Positions 23,501 to 34,511 of a DNA stretch of 64,000 bases are shown here, in pieces. Below the pieces are notes generated by a model, which worked only from the letters and a program-made list of their open reading frames with translations, searched no databases and had not been told where the DNA came from. The stretch comes from Mnemiopsis leidyi (Eukaryota; Ctenophora; Tentaculata; Lobata; Bolinopsidae): the NCBI GenBank assembly GCA_000226015.1, contig JH152694.1, forward strand, positions 202,644-266,643, in the 5' to 3' direction. The position numbers and the translations under genes were made by a program. Numbering within the stretch: position 1 is the first letter of the stretch; each line of letters begins with the position of its first letter.

Positions 23501-24892
23501 TGTGCATAGCAGCATGTACATCACCACATGCCGGTTTAGAAACATTATCAGGGGTGAAATTTCCCGCTATCCATTGTAGTAGTAGTATAGTAAGTACTCT
23601 ACATTATAACTAACTAATTATATAGTATCGTTCAAACAGTTCCCTTTATTGAGCTTTGAATCCAAGAATCTCGAATGTGCATTGAATTTTTATCAGATCG
23701 GTTGCCCTTGAGACTTTCCAAGTTGAAAATAATCGCTATACGCCAATATCCATCGTACAGGAACACAGCGATGATACTTATTTTAACATTTTGTCATGTA
23801 TAAGTTCCACTAAACTGTAACATATACCTGTTTAAGCCTAGGTTTAATACATTTATCAGTGTCTATATGCGATAGTTTTAGTGAAGATTTTGCAGGTTAA
23901 CACTAACAGGTACGCACATTATCTTGTCTCGGAAAATTTAAACCCCTTGTAAGTTAACAGGCGCATATACACAGGCGATAGTAGTAGACCGTGTTAGTCT
24001 GAATAACACTTTAAAACTAGTATGAGTCTCGATTATCAAAGATACTGTGTTTTACCATCTGTATCAATAGATTGTAAGTTGCACTGTGTCGCCATTATTT
24101 TATTTTTAAGGGTCGTATGAAAGAATATCGATGAATCGTTTCATGTTTGAATCTTTTAAAAAGACTGAGCGCTTTTGAACGTCTTAGCTTTACTCAACGC
24201 TTGTCAATGCATCGTCTTCAAGTTTTAGTCAGTCTTTTTAGTCTGCTCCTGCAAAATAAATGAGATTTGGTAGGCTGCATGTTTAGCATCAAGTTTTGTA
24301 GAATTTTGTTGAATTTGTTGAAATGTATAATTAGCAATCACGGTCGGAAAAATGATGCTGATAATCTGATATCAACATATCCTATCGCGACTGGTGAACT
24401 TGGAAAGTAAAACTATATAATCTAGATCTACCTTATTCAGTCTTGTTTGAAAGTCTTCTTACAGTACTTACAGTTACTGACCATAGTCAATTTGAACATT
24501 TACATCAAATTTGTATGACCTATGAATATTAACTATTCGACATACGAACCGTGCATATTTGAGATTTTGTCGCCATACCACATGCAGCTGCTCGTCGATA
24601 GCTGATAGCTTCTAAATGAGGCAATTTCCTTGTTCCCAAGCTTTGTCCTTAATATTGCTTGCGCAAGTTCACGTAATTCAGTGATCAGAATAATAATCGA
24701 AGCATAATCAGTTATATAAATGATTTGATTGTTGTGACATCTTGATGTGAGGGAAATCTCACTTTCATTATGTCCTGGATTCGATGAATTAGTCGTTTAT
24801 ATGCTTTTTAAGTATCAACGATTTAACCAAGTTCCTCGCATTTTCATAGAATTAGAACAATCGTAACGTAAACCGCTTCAGCTATAAACGCA
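20517..24892. other. 4.4-kb AT-rich intergenic region
   Basis: No open frame or exon with recognisable coding content on either strand. The only notable site is the RFX-type X-box at 22825. It lies upstream of the 7TM receptor that starts at 24893 but more than 2 kb away. Confidence 0.45.
22825..22838. promoter_or_regulatory. perfect RFX X-box palindrome
   Basis: GTTACCATGGTAAC matches the X-box GTNRCC-N(0-3)-RGYAAC exactly and is fully palindromic. Flanking gacataca.../...ttgtatgtc extends the symmetry imperfectly. RFX factors use this site, notably at ciliary genes. No promoter is assigned nearby. Confidence 0.35.
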
Positions 24893-27800
24893 ATGACAGA
24901 AGTTTTCAAGATTCGCTTTAAAGACATCAGAAATGCTTCTTTGGAAGCAGAATGGTTCTTTTTCATTCTCGGTGTCATTTTCTTGGTCATATCTATATTT
25001 GGTAACGGCTACGTTTCGTACAGACTCATCAAGATTGTCAGGGTCTCTAAAGCAATTCAGGTTAGTGCACGTCATGCTGTATAAGTATTCTTGGTGTACG
25101 TGATACATGATTTAAAAGAAAAAGTTAAAACTTGAATGACCTTAACTTGACTTAAATAATTTCAGACTCCGATCTACCTCTTTCAACTTGACTTAAACAA
25201 TTTCAGACTCCGATCTACCTCTTACAACTTGACTTAAACAATTTCAGACTCCGATCTACCTCTTTCAACTTGACTTAAATAATTTCAGACTCCGATCTAC
25301 CTCTTTCAACTTGACTTAAATAATTTCAGACTCCGATCTACCTCTCTCTTACTGTCTGTGGCTTCTGTACCGGAGTGTTCTGTATGCCCTACATGCTGTA
25401 CACTCTCTACTTTTATCGGATAAACGCTCTTGAGAACTTAGCAGACTCTGTCCCAACCCATGCTCAAGATGGGACAACCGCCACCCCAACCCCAATGTTT
25501 ACCACTTCATCCTACGCTTACAATTACACCTTTTATACTACACCTCCTTTAACCCTCGATTGTAACGACAGATTCAGGTGATTTTATTTTCCATGTGGTT
25601 GTTGAAGTTGCTGAGTCGCAAAAACGTTGAACAGTGCAAGTGGATTAAGCTTTATGTTTTTTGCTGCCAGACCGCTCGCAAACTCTCAGTTAGTGGTATT
25701 AGCAGAGCACTGTTAAGCGTTAAGCACTTAGTTTGGTATCTCAAGTCTCGGACCTCTCTAAAAGTGTTGTTGCTTACGTGCGGTACGCTGTAATATTTGA
25801 ATTTGATACCCTCGATTAAAATTTTACAAAGTTAAATTTCTCACTAAAAGTAAAAACACACTCCTTCAGTCGGATGATTATATTCGACAGAGTCTTCTGT
25901 AACTTAGCCGGCACTGTCTTCAACATCACTTCCCGGCTTATCGTATGGTTGATGCTCCTTCTTTCTGTAGACAGGTGTGTTGTAATAAATTTAATTTAGT
26001 TTTATAAATTGAATAATAATAATTTTATTTTAGGTCTAGTAAAGCACCCACTGTTAAGCATTTAATCTTGCTATAAAGTTGGGAATATTGCGGGTAGTGA
26101 AACTTCTAGAAGATCTGGTCCTGTAGTCCGGAATATTTCCTGAACAGGTCGGCTTGTTCTATCCTATCTGTAACTCTCATCACTCCAGGTACATATTCAT
26201 CTGCAAACCCTACCGGATACACGTAGTTAAGAAACAGCATTACGGCATTTGGATTGTTATCTGCAGCGCTGTTTTCACTATACTTTCCTTCGCGCCCTAC
26301 ATAGTGAGTTATAGCGCCTATCTTACCGAAACGCTTTTTTAAAACTTCTGTTCGTTAAATCATATGATGAGTTGACAGGTCGAGTTGTTAACTTCAAAGG
26401 CTGTGATGGGTGTCAGATTCGTAGCATGACATTTCTACCTACTTATCCAAACTCGTGTGGCTCCGTAGAAATATTAGATTTAGTTGTGGGCGTTGCCTGC
26501 TACAGCGCTGTCCCGAAATAAGACATTTGCTTACTTACTGACCATACATCAATTCCTTTAACTCTAAGTGTTTGATTTAACAACTTAAAAATTATATGAA
26601 ATTACTTATTGAATATGAAGGGGGCTCTAGAAACGCTCCAATCTTTACCCCAACTTATCAATAATCTCTCACCACGCTACACCCCAGTTTTATCACCCGG
26701 AAGCGGTTTCGGTGAAAAAGCACGCCAACTGCTCCCACACCTATCAGCCCTACTCCAAGACCTACTCGACCAGCTACGTTTGTGACTACTCTTCTCTCAA
26801 CATGCTCAACATATCAGTTCACCCTGATGCCGAATCCCAGTTTGGCGGGCTCATTGCCTTCTACGTCTTCGCTGTGATTCTTCTCAATCTTATACCTATA
26901 TTTCTCAACGTGGTTTTCTCATTTAAAGTTTTCTTTGAGGTGAACTTCAGTTGATTTGTTAGTTATTGGGCTGGTAATGATGCACGATGACAAAATTGTA
27001 ATCGCAATTCTGAAAAAATTCATTTCTCAATTTCGGTCGTCAATAGGGCCGACTTTTTTTCCCTAGTTGCTTTCTTTTCATTTCATTCAAAGCTTAAGCC
27101 TTGGAAGGCACGTGTCTTTCCGAACGGCTAACGTTTAAACAGTTAACGTAAATGAAACAATTTTCAGATATTGAAGATGAGACAAATAACAAGAATGACA
27201 AGCATGACTGTTGCTAAAGGTGACTACACGTACGTTACAAACACCAAGTTCGATGAAGTTGAATTACAAGATCTAACCTGTCCTCAAATCCAACCTTTTA
27301 CCCAGAAACGGAAATCTCTTCCAAGCGTGATGACTGCTCGAGTTGCCAGTAAAATTCAAGGTATTAACTTGTAGTAATGGATGTGTGTTTATTTCCAACA
27401 CCACGATGAATTTTATTTGTCGTTGTATTTTGCAATATTTGTCGGAATTCGGTAGTCTATGTCGAAATAAGTAGATCTTAACGGAGAAACCAATTTTAAA
27501 TTGTCATGTTTTATTTAATTTAAAGTAAACTCCAATTCTCATTCCGTGAAGGTATCGCTGAGTGGTTCAAGCACGGATCAGTTATCGAGAACAAAGCGAG
27601 CTTCACTATGCTGGTTCTCTCTGTTTTCTACATCATCACCTACTTTGCTTGGGTAATCGTGTGGACTGCGGGTCTTCTAGCTATAATTGATCTAGATCGA
27701 CAGTAAGTTTTACATTTTTATAAACTTAACGCAAAACCATTCTAATTAGATTAACGATAACTCAAGCTGTTCTAATCTTAATCAGGCACCGATAAAACCT

Positions 27801-28050
27801 TAAAATTCTATGTGTCACTAAACTTAAAGCAAGATATAAAACCGAGATGTTGTAAGTTGTCAGGTACCGAAAAAATCTAAAATTGATTTTGTTCAGGTAC
27901 CGAGCGAAGACAAGACTTTACATAGGAATGTATCACTCTACCAGCTCAATAGCCTACAACATTATGAGTCACTATCCCATGGCTACATTTGCAAATGCGG
28001 CGTTTGTTCCGTGCCTTCTGGGATACAGCCTACACCGCGGCAAGAGCTAG
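24893..28050 (+). CDS. seven-transmembrane receptor, eight exons
   Basis: Exons 24893-25060, 25330-25577, 25870-25974, 26189-26303, 26688-26939, 27168-27360, 27552-27702 and 27897-28050. All have GT..AG borders and compatible phases, giving 461 residues. TM1 is WFFFILGVIFLVISIFGNGY with the GN of rhodopsin-type receptors. TM2 follows (TPIYLSLTVCGFCTGVFC). A long threonine/tyrosine-rich loop leads to the TM3 end SVDRYIFICKPYR, a clear DRY motif. TM4 is IWIVICSAVFTILSF and TM5 LIAFYVFAVILLNLIPIFL. A long third intracellular loop precedes TM6 (FTMLVLSVFYIITYFAWVI) and TM7. TM7 (YPMATFANAAFVPCLLGY) lacks the usual NPxxY, and the tail is very short. Class A-like GPCR, ligand unknown. A 41-bp array spans the exon 2 acceptor. 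Exon 5 is the least certain join. Confidence 0.8.
25144..25348 (+). repeat. 41-bp array duplicating a splice acceptor
   Basis: Five units start at 25144, 25185, 25226, 25267 and 25308 (exact period 41), each reading aacttgacttaaa(t/c)aattt + cag + actccgatctacctct. The fifth contains the real acceptor and first codons of receptor exon 2 (exon start 25330). The four upstream units carry intact AG acceptors at 25166, 25207, 25248 and 25289. Splicing one or two units upstream shifts the frame. Three units upstream meets a stop. Only the last acceptor preserves the protein. Confidence 0.95.
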
Positions 28051-28838
28051 CTGTCAGCCTGGTGGAATCCCAACTGTGCGACTTGTTGACAAACTAGAGA
28101 GAGTGAGAGAGTATAAGTGACGGGTTTTTTTGGGATAAAGATAAACACGTTAAAAATTCAAATACACAGTTCAGAGTACTGCCTGATTTTAATGTTTTCA
28201 TTTAACTTAAATATACATATAGTATGTAAATGTATATTGGCACAAGAATTTTCGATTTTTGNGGGTTTTACTTTTAACTTTACAGATTGGAGACAGTGCT
28301 ATTAATAATTAAAGGCTTCAATTTAGGATGACATGTATAACAGTAACTGTGAGTTTAAGAAATTTTTAGTTTTTAAATATGGCGTCAACTTCAATATAAC
28401 TGTTAGCATCAAATTCAAATAACAGCATGCCAGCATGGCAATTAGTGCTTGTCCTAATATTTTGTCCCTCAAAATTACTATTAGAACGTACGTGTAAACT
28501 GTAAATGCAAAAGCAAGATTCAAGATTAAACTTAGCAAATGCTATTTAATGCGAAAGCGATCATTTTAAACCTTAGTTAAGAGTTATATGCATAATGCTT
28601 TAACTTAATTTTGAATTTTTAAATATTTTGAATGTGATAAAATCATCGATGAAGACATTTATTGGTTAATTTCTGATTTTAATTTCAAAACAAAACGTCA
28701 ATTTTAACTTATTCAAAATAAATACATGCGACTGTTACAGTATTATATTTATAGAATGAGAATATACAGATTAGAGAACGGTATTCGTGGGGAAGTGTTT
28801 CAAATTTTCGATCATATGCATAAAACACCTTATTTTTC
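28051..28838. other. 3' flank and intergenic DNA
   Basis: AT-rich downstream flank of the receptor; one unresolved base (n) at 28262. A hydrophobic 71-codon minus-strand frame at 28323-28538 is not supported by anything else. Confidence 0.4.
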
Positions 28839-29053
28839 AAGTTGTCGAGGTGTTACCCGGCTCGCGCGCGGCTCGCAGCTTGCTGCTCTGCTGGCGAGAA
28901 CGTTCGCGTTAGACGGATATCATCTCGTCAATTTTCAAGATTTAATGGTTCTGTCTTAGATCTCGGTAGTGAAATACTATCAAATTTGTCGCAAAGTTGT
29001 CGAGGTGTTACCCGACCCGCGCGCGGCTCGCAGCTTGCTGCTCTCCTGGCGAG
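28839..29053. repeat. two GC-rich 60-bp direct repeats
   Basis: Copies at 28839-28898 and 28994-29053 share aagttgtcgaggtgttaccc, then cgcgcgcggctcgcagcttg and ctggcgag. They are strikingly GC-rich against an AT-rich background. The start (gtcgaggtgttacccg) resembles tgtcgcggtgatacccg at 30374, and 'agacggatatcatctcgtcaa' after copy 1 recurs near 30413, linking this pair to the palindromic family at 29-30 kb. Confidence 0.8.
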
Positions 29054-29249
29054 GATGCGTGAGAGCGCGTGATGGCCGCGACAGTAGGTTATTAACCTAC
29101 GAAGATCAAACAGTGTTAAAATTTAGCGTGGGTATAGGAACCACCTTTGGCACTTACCTTTTTCATTTTTGTTAACAGATTAAATAATAGAAAATAATGA
29201 TGTCAGCATCATCACACATAATCTCTTAGAAATCTTTTAAATATAATTT

Positions 29250-29385
29250 GTCGCGGTGATTCACGGACTGTACCGCGACACGGACTGTAAGTGTACCGCG
29301 ACAGGTTTTGAGCGACAATAGTTAGGCTTGTCGCGGTTCAGTCCCTGTCGCGGTAGTGTCTGTTGAGCGGACTGTACCGCGACAA
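29250..29385. repeat. GC-rich palindromic modules, left group
   Basis: A compound hairpin at 29254-29304 (tgtcgcggt ... accgcgaca) precedes a 58-bp module at 29328-29385. The module's outer arms, ttgtcgcggttcagtcc and ggactgtaccgcgacaa, pair with one mismatch around a loop that repeats ctgtcgcggtagtgtctg. The same module recurs at 30174 and 30242. Confidence 0.85.
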
Positions 29386-29644
29386 ATTTTTCCTATTTCA
29401 ATTCTAATTAGATTTAAAGTCAGCAGCATTAATTTCACTGCTGATTGGTACTTGTATTTAATAAAGGTAATTGAATGGTTGATTTCTGCGATATATTGTG
29501 ACTCATACCGTGAGCCCGTATTGCCTAACTGAGGAATATGATCGCATGACCGCATAAAGTGTGCAAGCATGCTGTAAGTCATCGTGACGTGACCCTGTTA
29601 TGTTCTCATGTTCACTCATTGGAAAAACGAGAACACGTTTGTAG

Positions 29645-29908
29645 TCACTGTGGTTTTATAGTCACAATGGTTTCCGCTCCCTTCTTGGATGTTCCAACCC
29701 CACGATCTGGAAGTTCATCGACGTACTGAAGAAAGAACAGGACCTCACCGACTGGAAGATAGCTCAGAAGTTGATGAGATCTCCTGCTCCCCCTCGACAG
29801 AAGAAGTGGATTGATTTTGACCGACGGCTGAACAATATTATTGCTGCTTATGATGATTATGATAGAATTGATTTTCTAAAGTGTGTTGGGTATATGGTTG
29901 TTGCTTAA
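29645..29908 (+). pseudogene. C-terminal fragment of a MULE-type transposase
   Basis: An open stretch of 87 codons ends in TAA at 29906. It reads GFRSLLGCSNPTIWKFIDVL, then KKEQDLTDWKIAQKLM, a proline-rich linker RSPAPPRQKKW, and RLNNIIAAYDDYDRIDFLK. The order 'C..P.IWKFI..LKKEQ' - short linker - 'R..N.I..YD..D.IDFL' is the conserved C-terminal tail of MULE transposases of the FLYWCH-associated type found in many animals. No start codon or catalytic region is present upstream, so this is a relic. It lies between two groups of palindromic GC-rich modules, which may be remains of the element's ends or unrelated repeats. Confidence 0.65.
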
Positions 29909-30173
29909 TTATTATTCAACATTACTATTTGGTTTTACAAATTTTTTTCAGATGAATTATTGTATCTTAAATCAACATAAAGTTCAACTGAAATTTAATA
30001 AAGAATAATTAAGTTGAAATTGGACTTAGTAGAAGTGAAATCAATTAAGTTAATTTAGGTCACATAATGCAGCGTCGTACTCATAGGTGTAAAAAGAATG
30101 TTCATGCAAGGATGTTTAGATCACCTAATGTTGTCTATTTAGTGTCGCGGGTAAAGGGTAGAAAGGGTAGAAC

Positions 30174-30410
30174 TGTCGCGGTTCAGTCCCTGTTGCGGTA
30201 GTGTCTGTTGAGCGGACTGTTCCGCGACAATGTAAATTAGATTGTCGCGGTTTAGTCCGTGTCGCGGTAGTGTCTGTTGAGCGGACTGTTCCGCGACAAA
30301 GCTACCTGACAACATCTGTCGCGGTACAGTCCGTGTCGCGGTACAGTCCGTGTCGCGGTACAGTCCGTTTACCTGTCGCGGTGATACCCGATTCACGCAT
30401 GGCTAGAACG
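30174..30410. repeat. GC-rich palindromic modules, right group
   Basis: Modules at 30174-30229 and 30242-30299 match the 58-bp module at 29328 apart from a few bases. They are followed by three direct 17-bp units tgtcgcggtacagtccg at 30317, 30334 and 30351, and by tgtcgcggtgatacccg at 30374. The CpG-rich arms are held against an AT-rich background. Long open frames here are artefacts of the repeat. Confidence 0.85.
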
Positions 30411-30559
30411 GTAGACGGATATAATCTCGTCAAAATAAAGTTTAACAAATTCGACAAAAAGCATTAAAAACTAATAAATGTTAATAAATCTCTTCTGTTT
30501 TCCAAAGGTGGAAGTTTTCCCGAAAATCTCTTGTCTTTTCTGGGGCTCTTCTTTACATG

Positions 30560-31115
30560 CCCTCTGTTGTCTAACCGAACAGAAACTAAAATCAAGCAAC
30601 TGAAGAACTGATAAATTGAACTTGGGTCTATCTGCTGACACAGCACCTCTATGGTGGAGGATGACACATTGCAGTAGACGTGGTTACCTATTGCCTGCTG
30701 GGATCTCACTATATTCGGGCTTGGCCAAGTAGATTATCCGCTTTATCGTCCCTAAATTATTCATAATAAAGGGGGCTCTTAAATGGTTGATAATTTTCCT
30801 GACAATTGTTTGGATGGAAGTGAACAATTGTACATTACAAAGACTGAACTATTAAAATGCTTTATTTGGCTTTTCTTTTTTCATTCTTGACTGCTTGAGC
30901 TATTGAACTGACACTTTTCTGTCTTTTTTTACCTGAGCTGTTATAAACATCACAGTTGAATTATGTAGTAATTTCACTTTTGGTATTGCATACGCACTTG
31001 CAAGTCATGCAATAACTTCAATAGATGTTACTTTCAATCTTGTGGTATCAATTATGGAATTTGCACTACCAACAGTGGTATTACCGTATTTTAAAGTAGT
31101 GTTGAAATAGTTCTG
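30560..31115. mobile_element. hairpin-rich repeat element, copy B
   Basis: Diverged homologue of about 11025-11625: shared aactgataa(a/c)ttgaactt, cactatattcgggc, ttgataattttcctgacaa and gtggtattaccgtat. The terminal stem cagttgaa / gttgaa is less perfect. One internal hairpin, tattgcat/atgcaata at 30984-31014, encloses cgcacttgcaagtc. The copy ends about 95 bp before the DNAJC12 start codon and so occupies the proximal upstream region of that gene. Confidence 0.7.
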
Positions 31116-31208
31116 CTTATTTTTGGTGATTTAAGAAATGTAACTTAATATTCTTTCACTGTTAGTTAAATCTTTTACAGTTGGAGCCAAATGTAAATTA
31201 ATATAGTG

Positions 31209-34097
31209 ATGTCAATCCCTATTCCGATATTCGTGGACAAGAGTAGAAATTACTACAGTATTCTGAATTGCCATCGGTCATCAAATGAAGAGCAAATATT
31301 GACTGAATACAAAATTTTGGCTAAGAAATATCACCCTGATACTGCATCTGGTTGTAAGGAAAAATTTCAGGTTAGGTTATCTTCTTGAAGCCTATAGGGA
31401 CGCGTTTTTTTTAAGTGGTCAAAAGTCATTTTGCGCGCCGTCTTAAAATTCTTGAGCGCAATATTTTGGCGCGCTGTTCAAAATAGAAGGCTGATTTGCC
31501 AAAATTGTCTGCTCCATTTTGAAGCAAAAAGTCAGTAGTTATAGATCATGTGTAAATCCTTTTTCTCACAAGTTCCTGTTTTCAGCAATTCTGACTAAGA
31601 CAATTAATTTGCTCAAAACAGCTGCACTTTGTCACTAGGCTTCAATTATCACTATTGGATATCATAACACAACTCATTTGCATTCAGAAGAACTTGGTCT
31701 TAATACTTCAACTGTNNNNNNNNNNNNNNNNNNNNNNNNNNNNNNNNNNNNNNNNNNNNNNNNNNNNNNNNNNNNNNNNNNNNNNNNNNNNNNNNNNNNN
31801 NNNNNNNNNNNNNNNNNNNNNNNNNNNNNNNNNNNNNNNNNNNNNNNNNNNNNNNNNNNNNNNNNNNNNNNNNNNNNNNNNNNNNNNNNNNNNNNNNNNN
31901 NNNNNNNNNNNNNNNNNNNNNNNNNNNNNNNNNNNNNNNNNNNNNNNNNNNNNNNNNNNNNNNNNNNNNNNNNNNNNNNNNNNNNNNNNNNNNNNNNNNN
32001 NNNNNNNNNNNNNNNNNNNNNNNNNNNNNNNNNNNNNNNNNNNNNNNNNNNNNNNNNNNNNNNNNNNNNNNNNNNNNNNNNNNNNNNNNNNNNNNNNNNN
32101 NNNNNNNNNNNNNNNNNNNNNNNNNNNNNNNNNNNNNNNNNNNNNNNNNNNNNNNNNNNNNNNNNNNNNNNNNNNNNNNNNNNNNNNNNNNNNNNNNNNN
32201 NNNNNNNNNNNNNNNNNNNNNNNNNNNNNNNNNNNNNNNNNNNNNCTGATTCTTGGCACTGCAGCCTATCTTATAATTTATGGAATTGGACAGTCAAGGC
32301 ATTTAAGTGCTTGCAGAAACTCTTTAAGGTCATGAGTGTGCCAACTTACAGTAAAAATGACTTTTTTCCAAAAAGGTCTCCATTTGCTGATTTTAAGCAC
32401 ATAATTTTCTTCAAATTGTGAATAAATCTTTGTCGTAGCGGATATCCTGGCATAGTTAACAGGTCTTGACATTAGGTTATGGTTAAGACAGACAAAATGA
32501 CTTGCTCACCTGGCATAAATTTTAGGCTCAGCAGAATAGTCAAAACAGCTGAATTTTGGCACTTATCAAGTTAATTTGGACCCCAATTGTATGTGTATGG
32601 GATATCACATATATATCATCTGTAATTGTTGTTTACCTCATACTCATGGATCTAGAAATGATGAGTTTCTATTTTTCCACAAATTTATTTAGGTGACTGA
32701 TTTGCTGATTTTGGGAACACTGATATTGATTTGATATAACATATGTGCAGGTAATGCAGTCTTCTAATTGATTGATATCACATGGAATGTTATTGGTCAG
32801 CGAACTTGAATTAAAAGAGGGCTTATTTTGTGTTAAAATTGTTGTTTGAGCTAATGGGTGAAATTCCAAGCAGAAACATTAGTGACTTTTTGCTGATATT
32901 TAGCACTTAGAGGAATGGGGATGACCTTAAACAGGCACTCAAACCATTGGCAGCTTAATAAGGCCGGTAGAGCCTCCTTAATATGGCTAGTCTCTCACTG
33001 GTGGACGACTTATAATGCTTAATTAACAGACAAAAATGACTGTTTTACTGAATTTTGGCACATATTGGAACTCAATTAAGTCATTAAGTACTGAAACTAG
33101 TCACTCAGCACCGGACATTAATATTGCAGGTAGGCCCTTCCGATTATACATTCCATAACTTCTCATTGGTTGGATTCAGTCAAAAAGTGGATTGCTGATT
33201 TGGGGCACACAGTTTAGACGCCCATAAGTCCCAAAATACTGAAGTTAGGAACATCATGCTTTCGAAATATGATAGATTAATCCTTTTGCTGTAACCTAAG
33301 AGTATTCAAGTAGTAGCCCTTTAATAGTGTCTATGACTTTTTCCTTGTTAAAGGCACCTGACTTTAAAAAAAGGCCAAATCAGCAAAAATGACCACTTAA
33401 AAAAAACGTGTCCATAGAGTAACTCAAAACTAATTCGAGCCTACTAAGTGCTTCAAAACTGATGCAAGCCTACTATGTGCTTTAAAAAACATCCTCATAC
33501 ATAATGATTACCAAATTCTGAGCATAATCCCTTGATTTTAGTCGATTCATCAGTTAAAATTAGGAGTCTCGTCTTTAGAGCCAAAATATGGACACAGGAA
33601 CTAAGAGTAGTATTTTTTGTGAGATGTTTAATCCACAGAAGTTCATATTTTGTGATTGTCATCATAATCGTTGTATAACCAAATTTCAGGAAATTGAGGA
33701 GTCCAAAAGGATTTTACTTTGTCCTACTTTGAGAAAAAGTTATGATAGCTGGCTTGACAGTGGAATTTCTGTGTCTTTTGAGACTTGGAAGGAAAAATGT
33801 GCCACAAACATGCATTGGGCAAACGCAGAAACTAATTCATTCAGGTTGGTTTTTAGTTAGGCATATACAATTTATGAATTTACGTCTTAAAATACATTTT
33901 TATCTGTAGGAGCTCTTCACTTGTTTTCTGTCTTTGTACAAGTTTGATTTTTGACTTTCTTTGAATATTACTCAAGTCATCTGTATAATAGGTTACTGAG
34001 TCGTTCACAAGGTGAAAGCAGTTCAAAACCACCTAATGTTGAATGGGAAAGACATTCAGATGAAACTATTAGATTATTTCGCGATGGAAAACTTTGA
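31209..34097 (+). CDS. DNAJC12: DNAJC12-type J-domain co-chaperone
   Basis: Exons 31209-31370, 33690-33844 and 33992-34097 join in phase to give 140 residues. The J domain (residues about 13-80) has YYSILNC, the lysine-rich helix LTEYKILAKKYHPD with the catalytic H42-P43-D44, and LLCPTLRKSYDSWLDSG. Like human DNAJC12 it continues with SVSFETWKEKCATNMHW (human: MPFQQWE...TSMHW) and ends in PPNVEWERHSDETIRLFRDG, matching the conserved C-terminal 'W....S.E.LR.FR..' block. It lacks most of the human middle linker (198 residues in human). In vertebrates this protein works with HSP70 on aromatic amino-acid hydroxylases; the same role here is inference. The 2.3-kb first intron holds a transposon-like element and an assembly gap, which could hide an extra exon, although the exon 1-2 join looks complete. 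Confidence 0.88.
31391..33417. mobile_element. long inverted-repeat DNA element in DNAJC12 intron 1
   Basis: The left end, cctatagggacgcgtttttt followed by ttaagtggtca at 31391, is mirrored at the right end (tgaccacttaa, then aaaaaacgtgtccatag, ending 33417). About 30 bases pair, with one or two gaps. Beyond the ends, further mirrored words (gctgatttg(g)cc) lie at 31488 and about 33375. The interior repeats 'gctgattt' and 'ctgaattttggcac' and has no visible coding capacity; 31716-32245 is N. It is probably a non-autonomous transposon of unassigned superfamily. Confidence 0.7.
31716..32245. other. assembly gap (530 N)
   Basis: Run of unresolved bases within DNAJC12 intron 1, inside the inverted-repeat element. 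Nothing can be said about its content. Confidence 0.99.
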
Positions 34098-34511
34098 ATT
34101 AAACATATCAATTTTTCAACTCTTGTGAAATATTTGCAAACATATTTCTAATTGTTTTAACGTAAAATGTATCTGCTGTATGTTTATAAATAGCTTTTGC
34201 TTATTTGAGTTTTGTTGTTTTTCAACTTTGCAGTTTGGAAATTTCAGCTGTAGTTGTTCAGTTTATTCGAATTTTATGTTGTATCATCTCCTAAAAGTTT
34301 ATGCAATGCATTATTTAAGGTGGCGGATCCATCTTTTATTGCCCTTATCTTGATAATAGGTAACATGGCATTACATGGTTATTGAGTTAGGCTACATGAT
34401 GTTTTTTTTTGAAATTTCATTTACTTTGTTAGTAATCCTTCTTTTGCTACCTTTTAACAACCTTAGCTGGGTATGTGAAGTGTGTTGTGCCCACTGAAAA
34501 GACAGTAAATC

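Noticed and set aside
25144-25348. CRISPR-like interpretation of the short regular repeats here and elsewhere
   Set aside because: Units are head to tail without unique spacers, and the host is a metazoan nuclear genome.
30139-30467. Arginine-rich open frames on both strands in the palindromic modules
   Set aside because: Repeat-driven; composition follows the CpG-rich modules and no domain is present.
31655-32421. Long open frames in DNAJC12 intron 1
   Set aside because: Most of their length is N.
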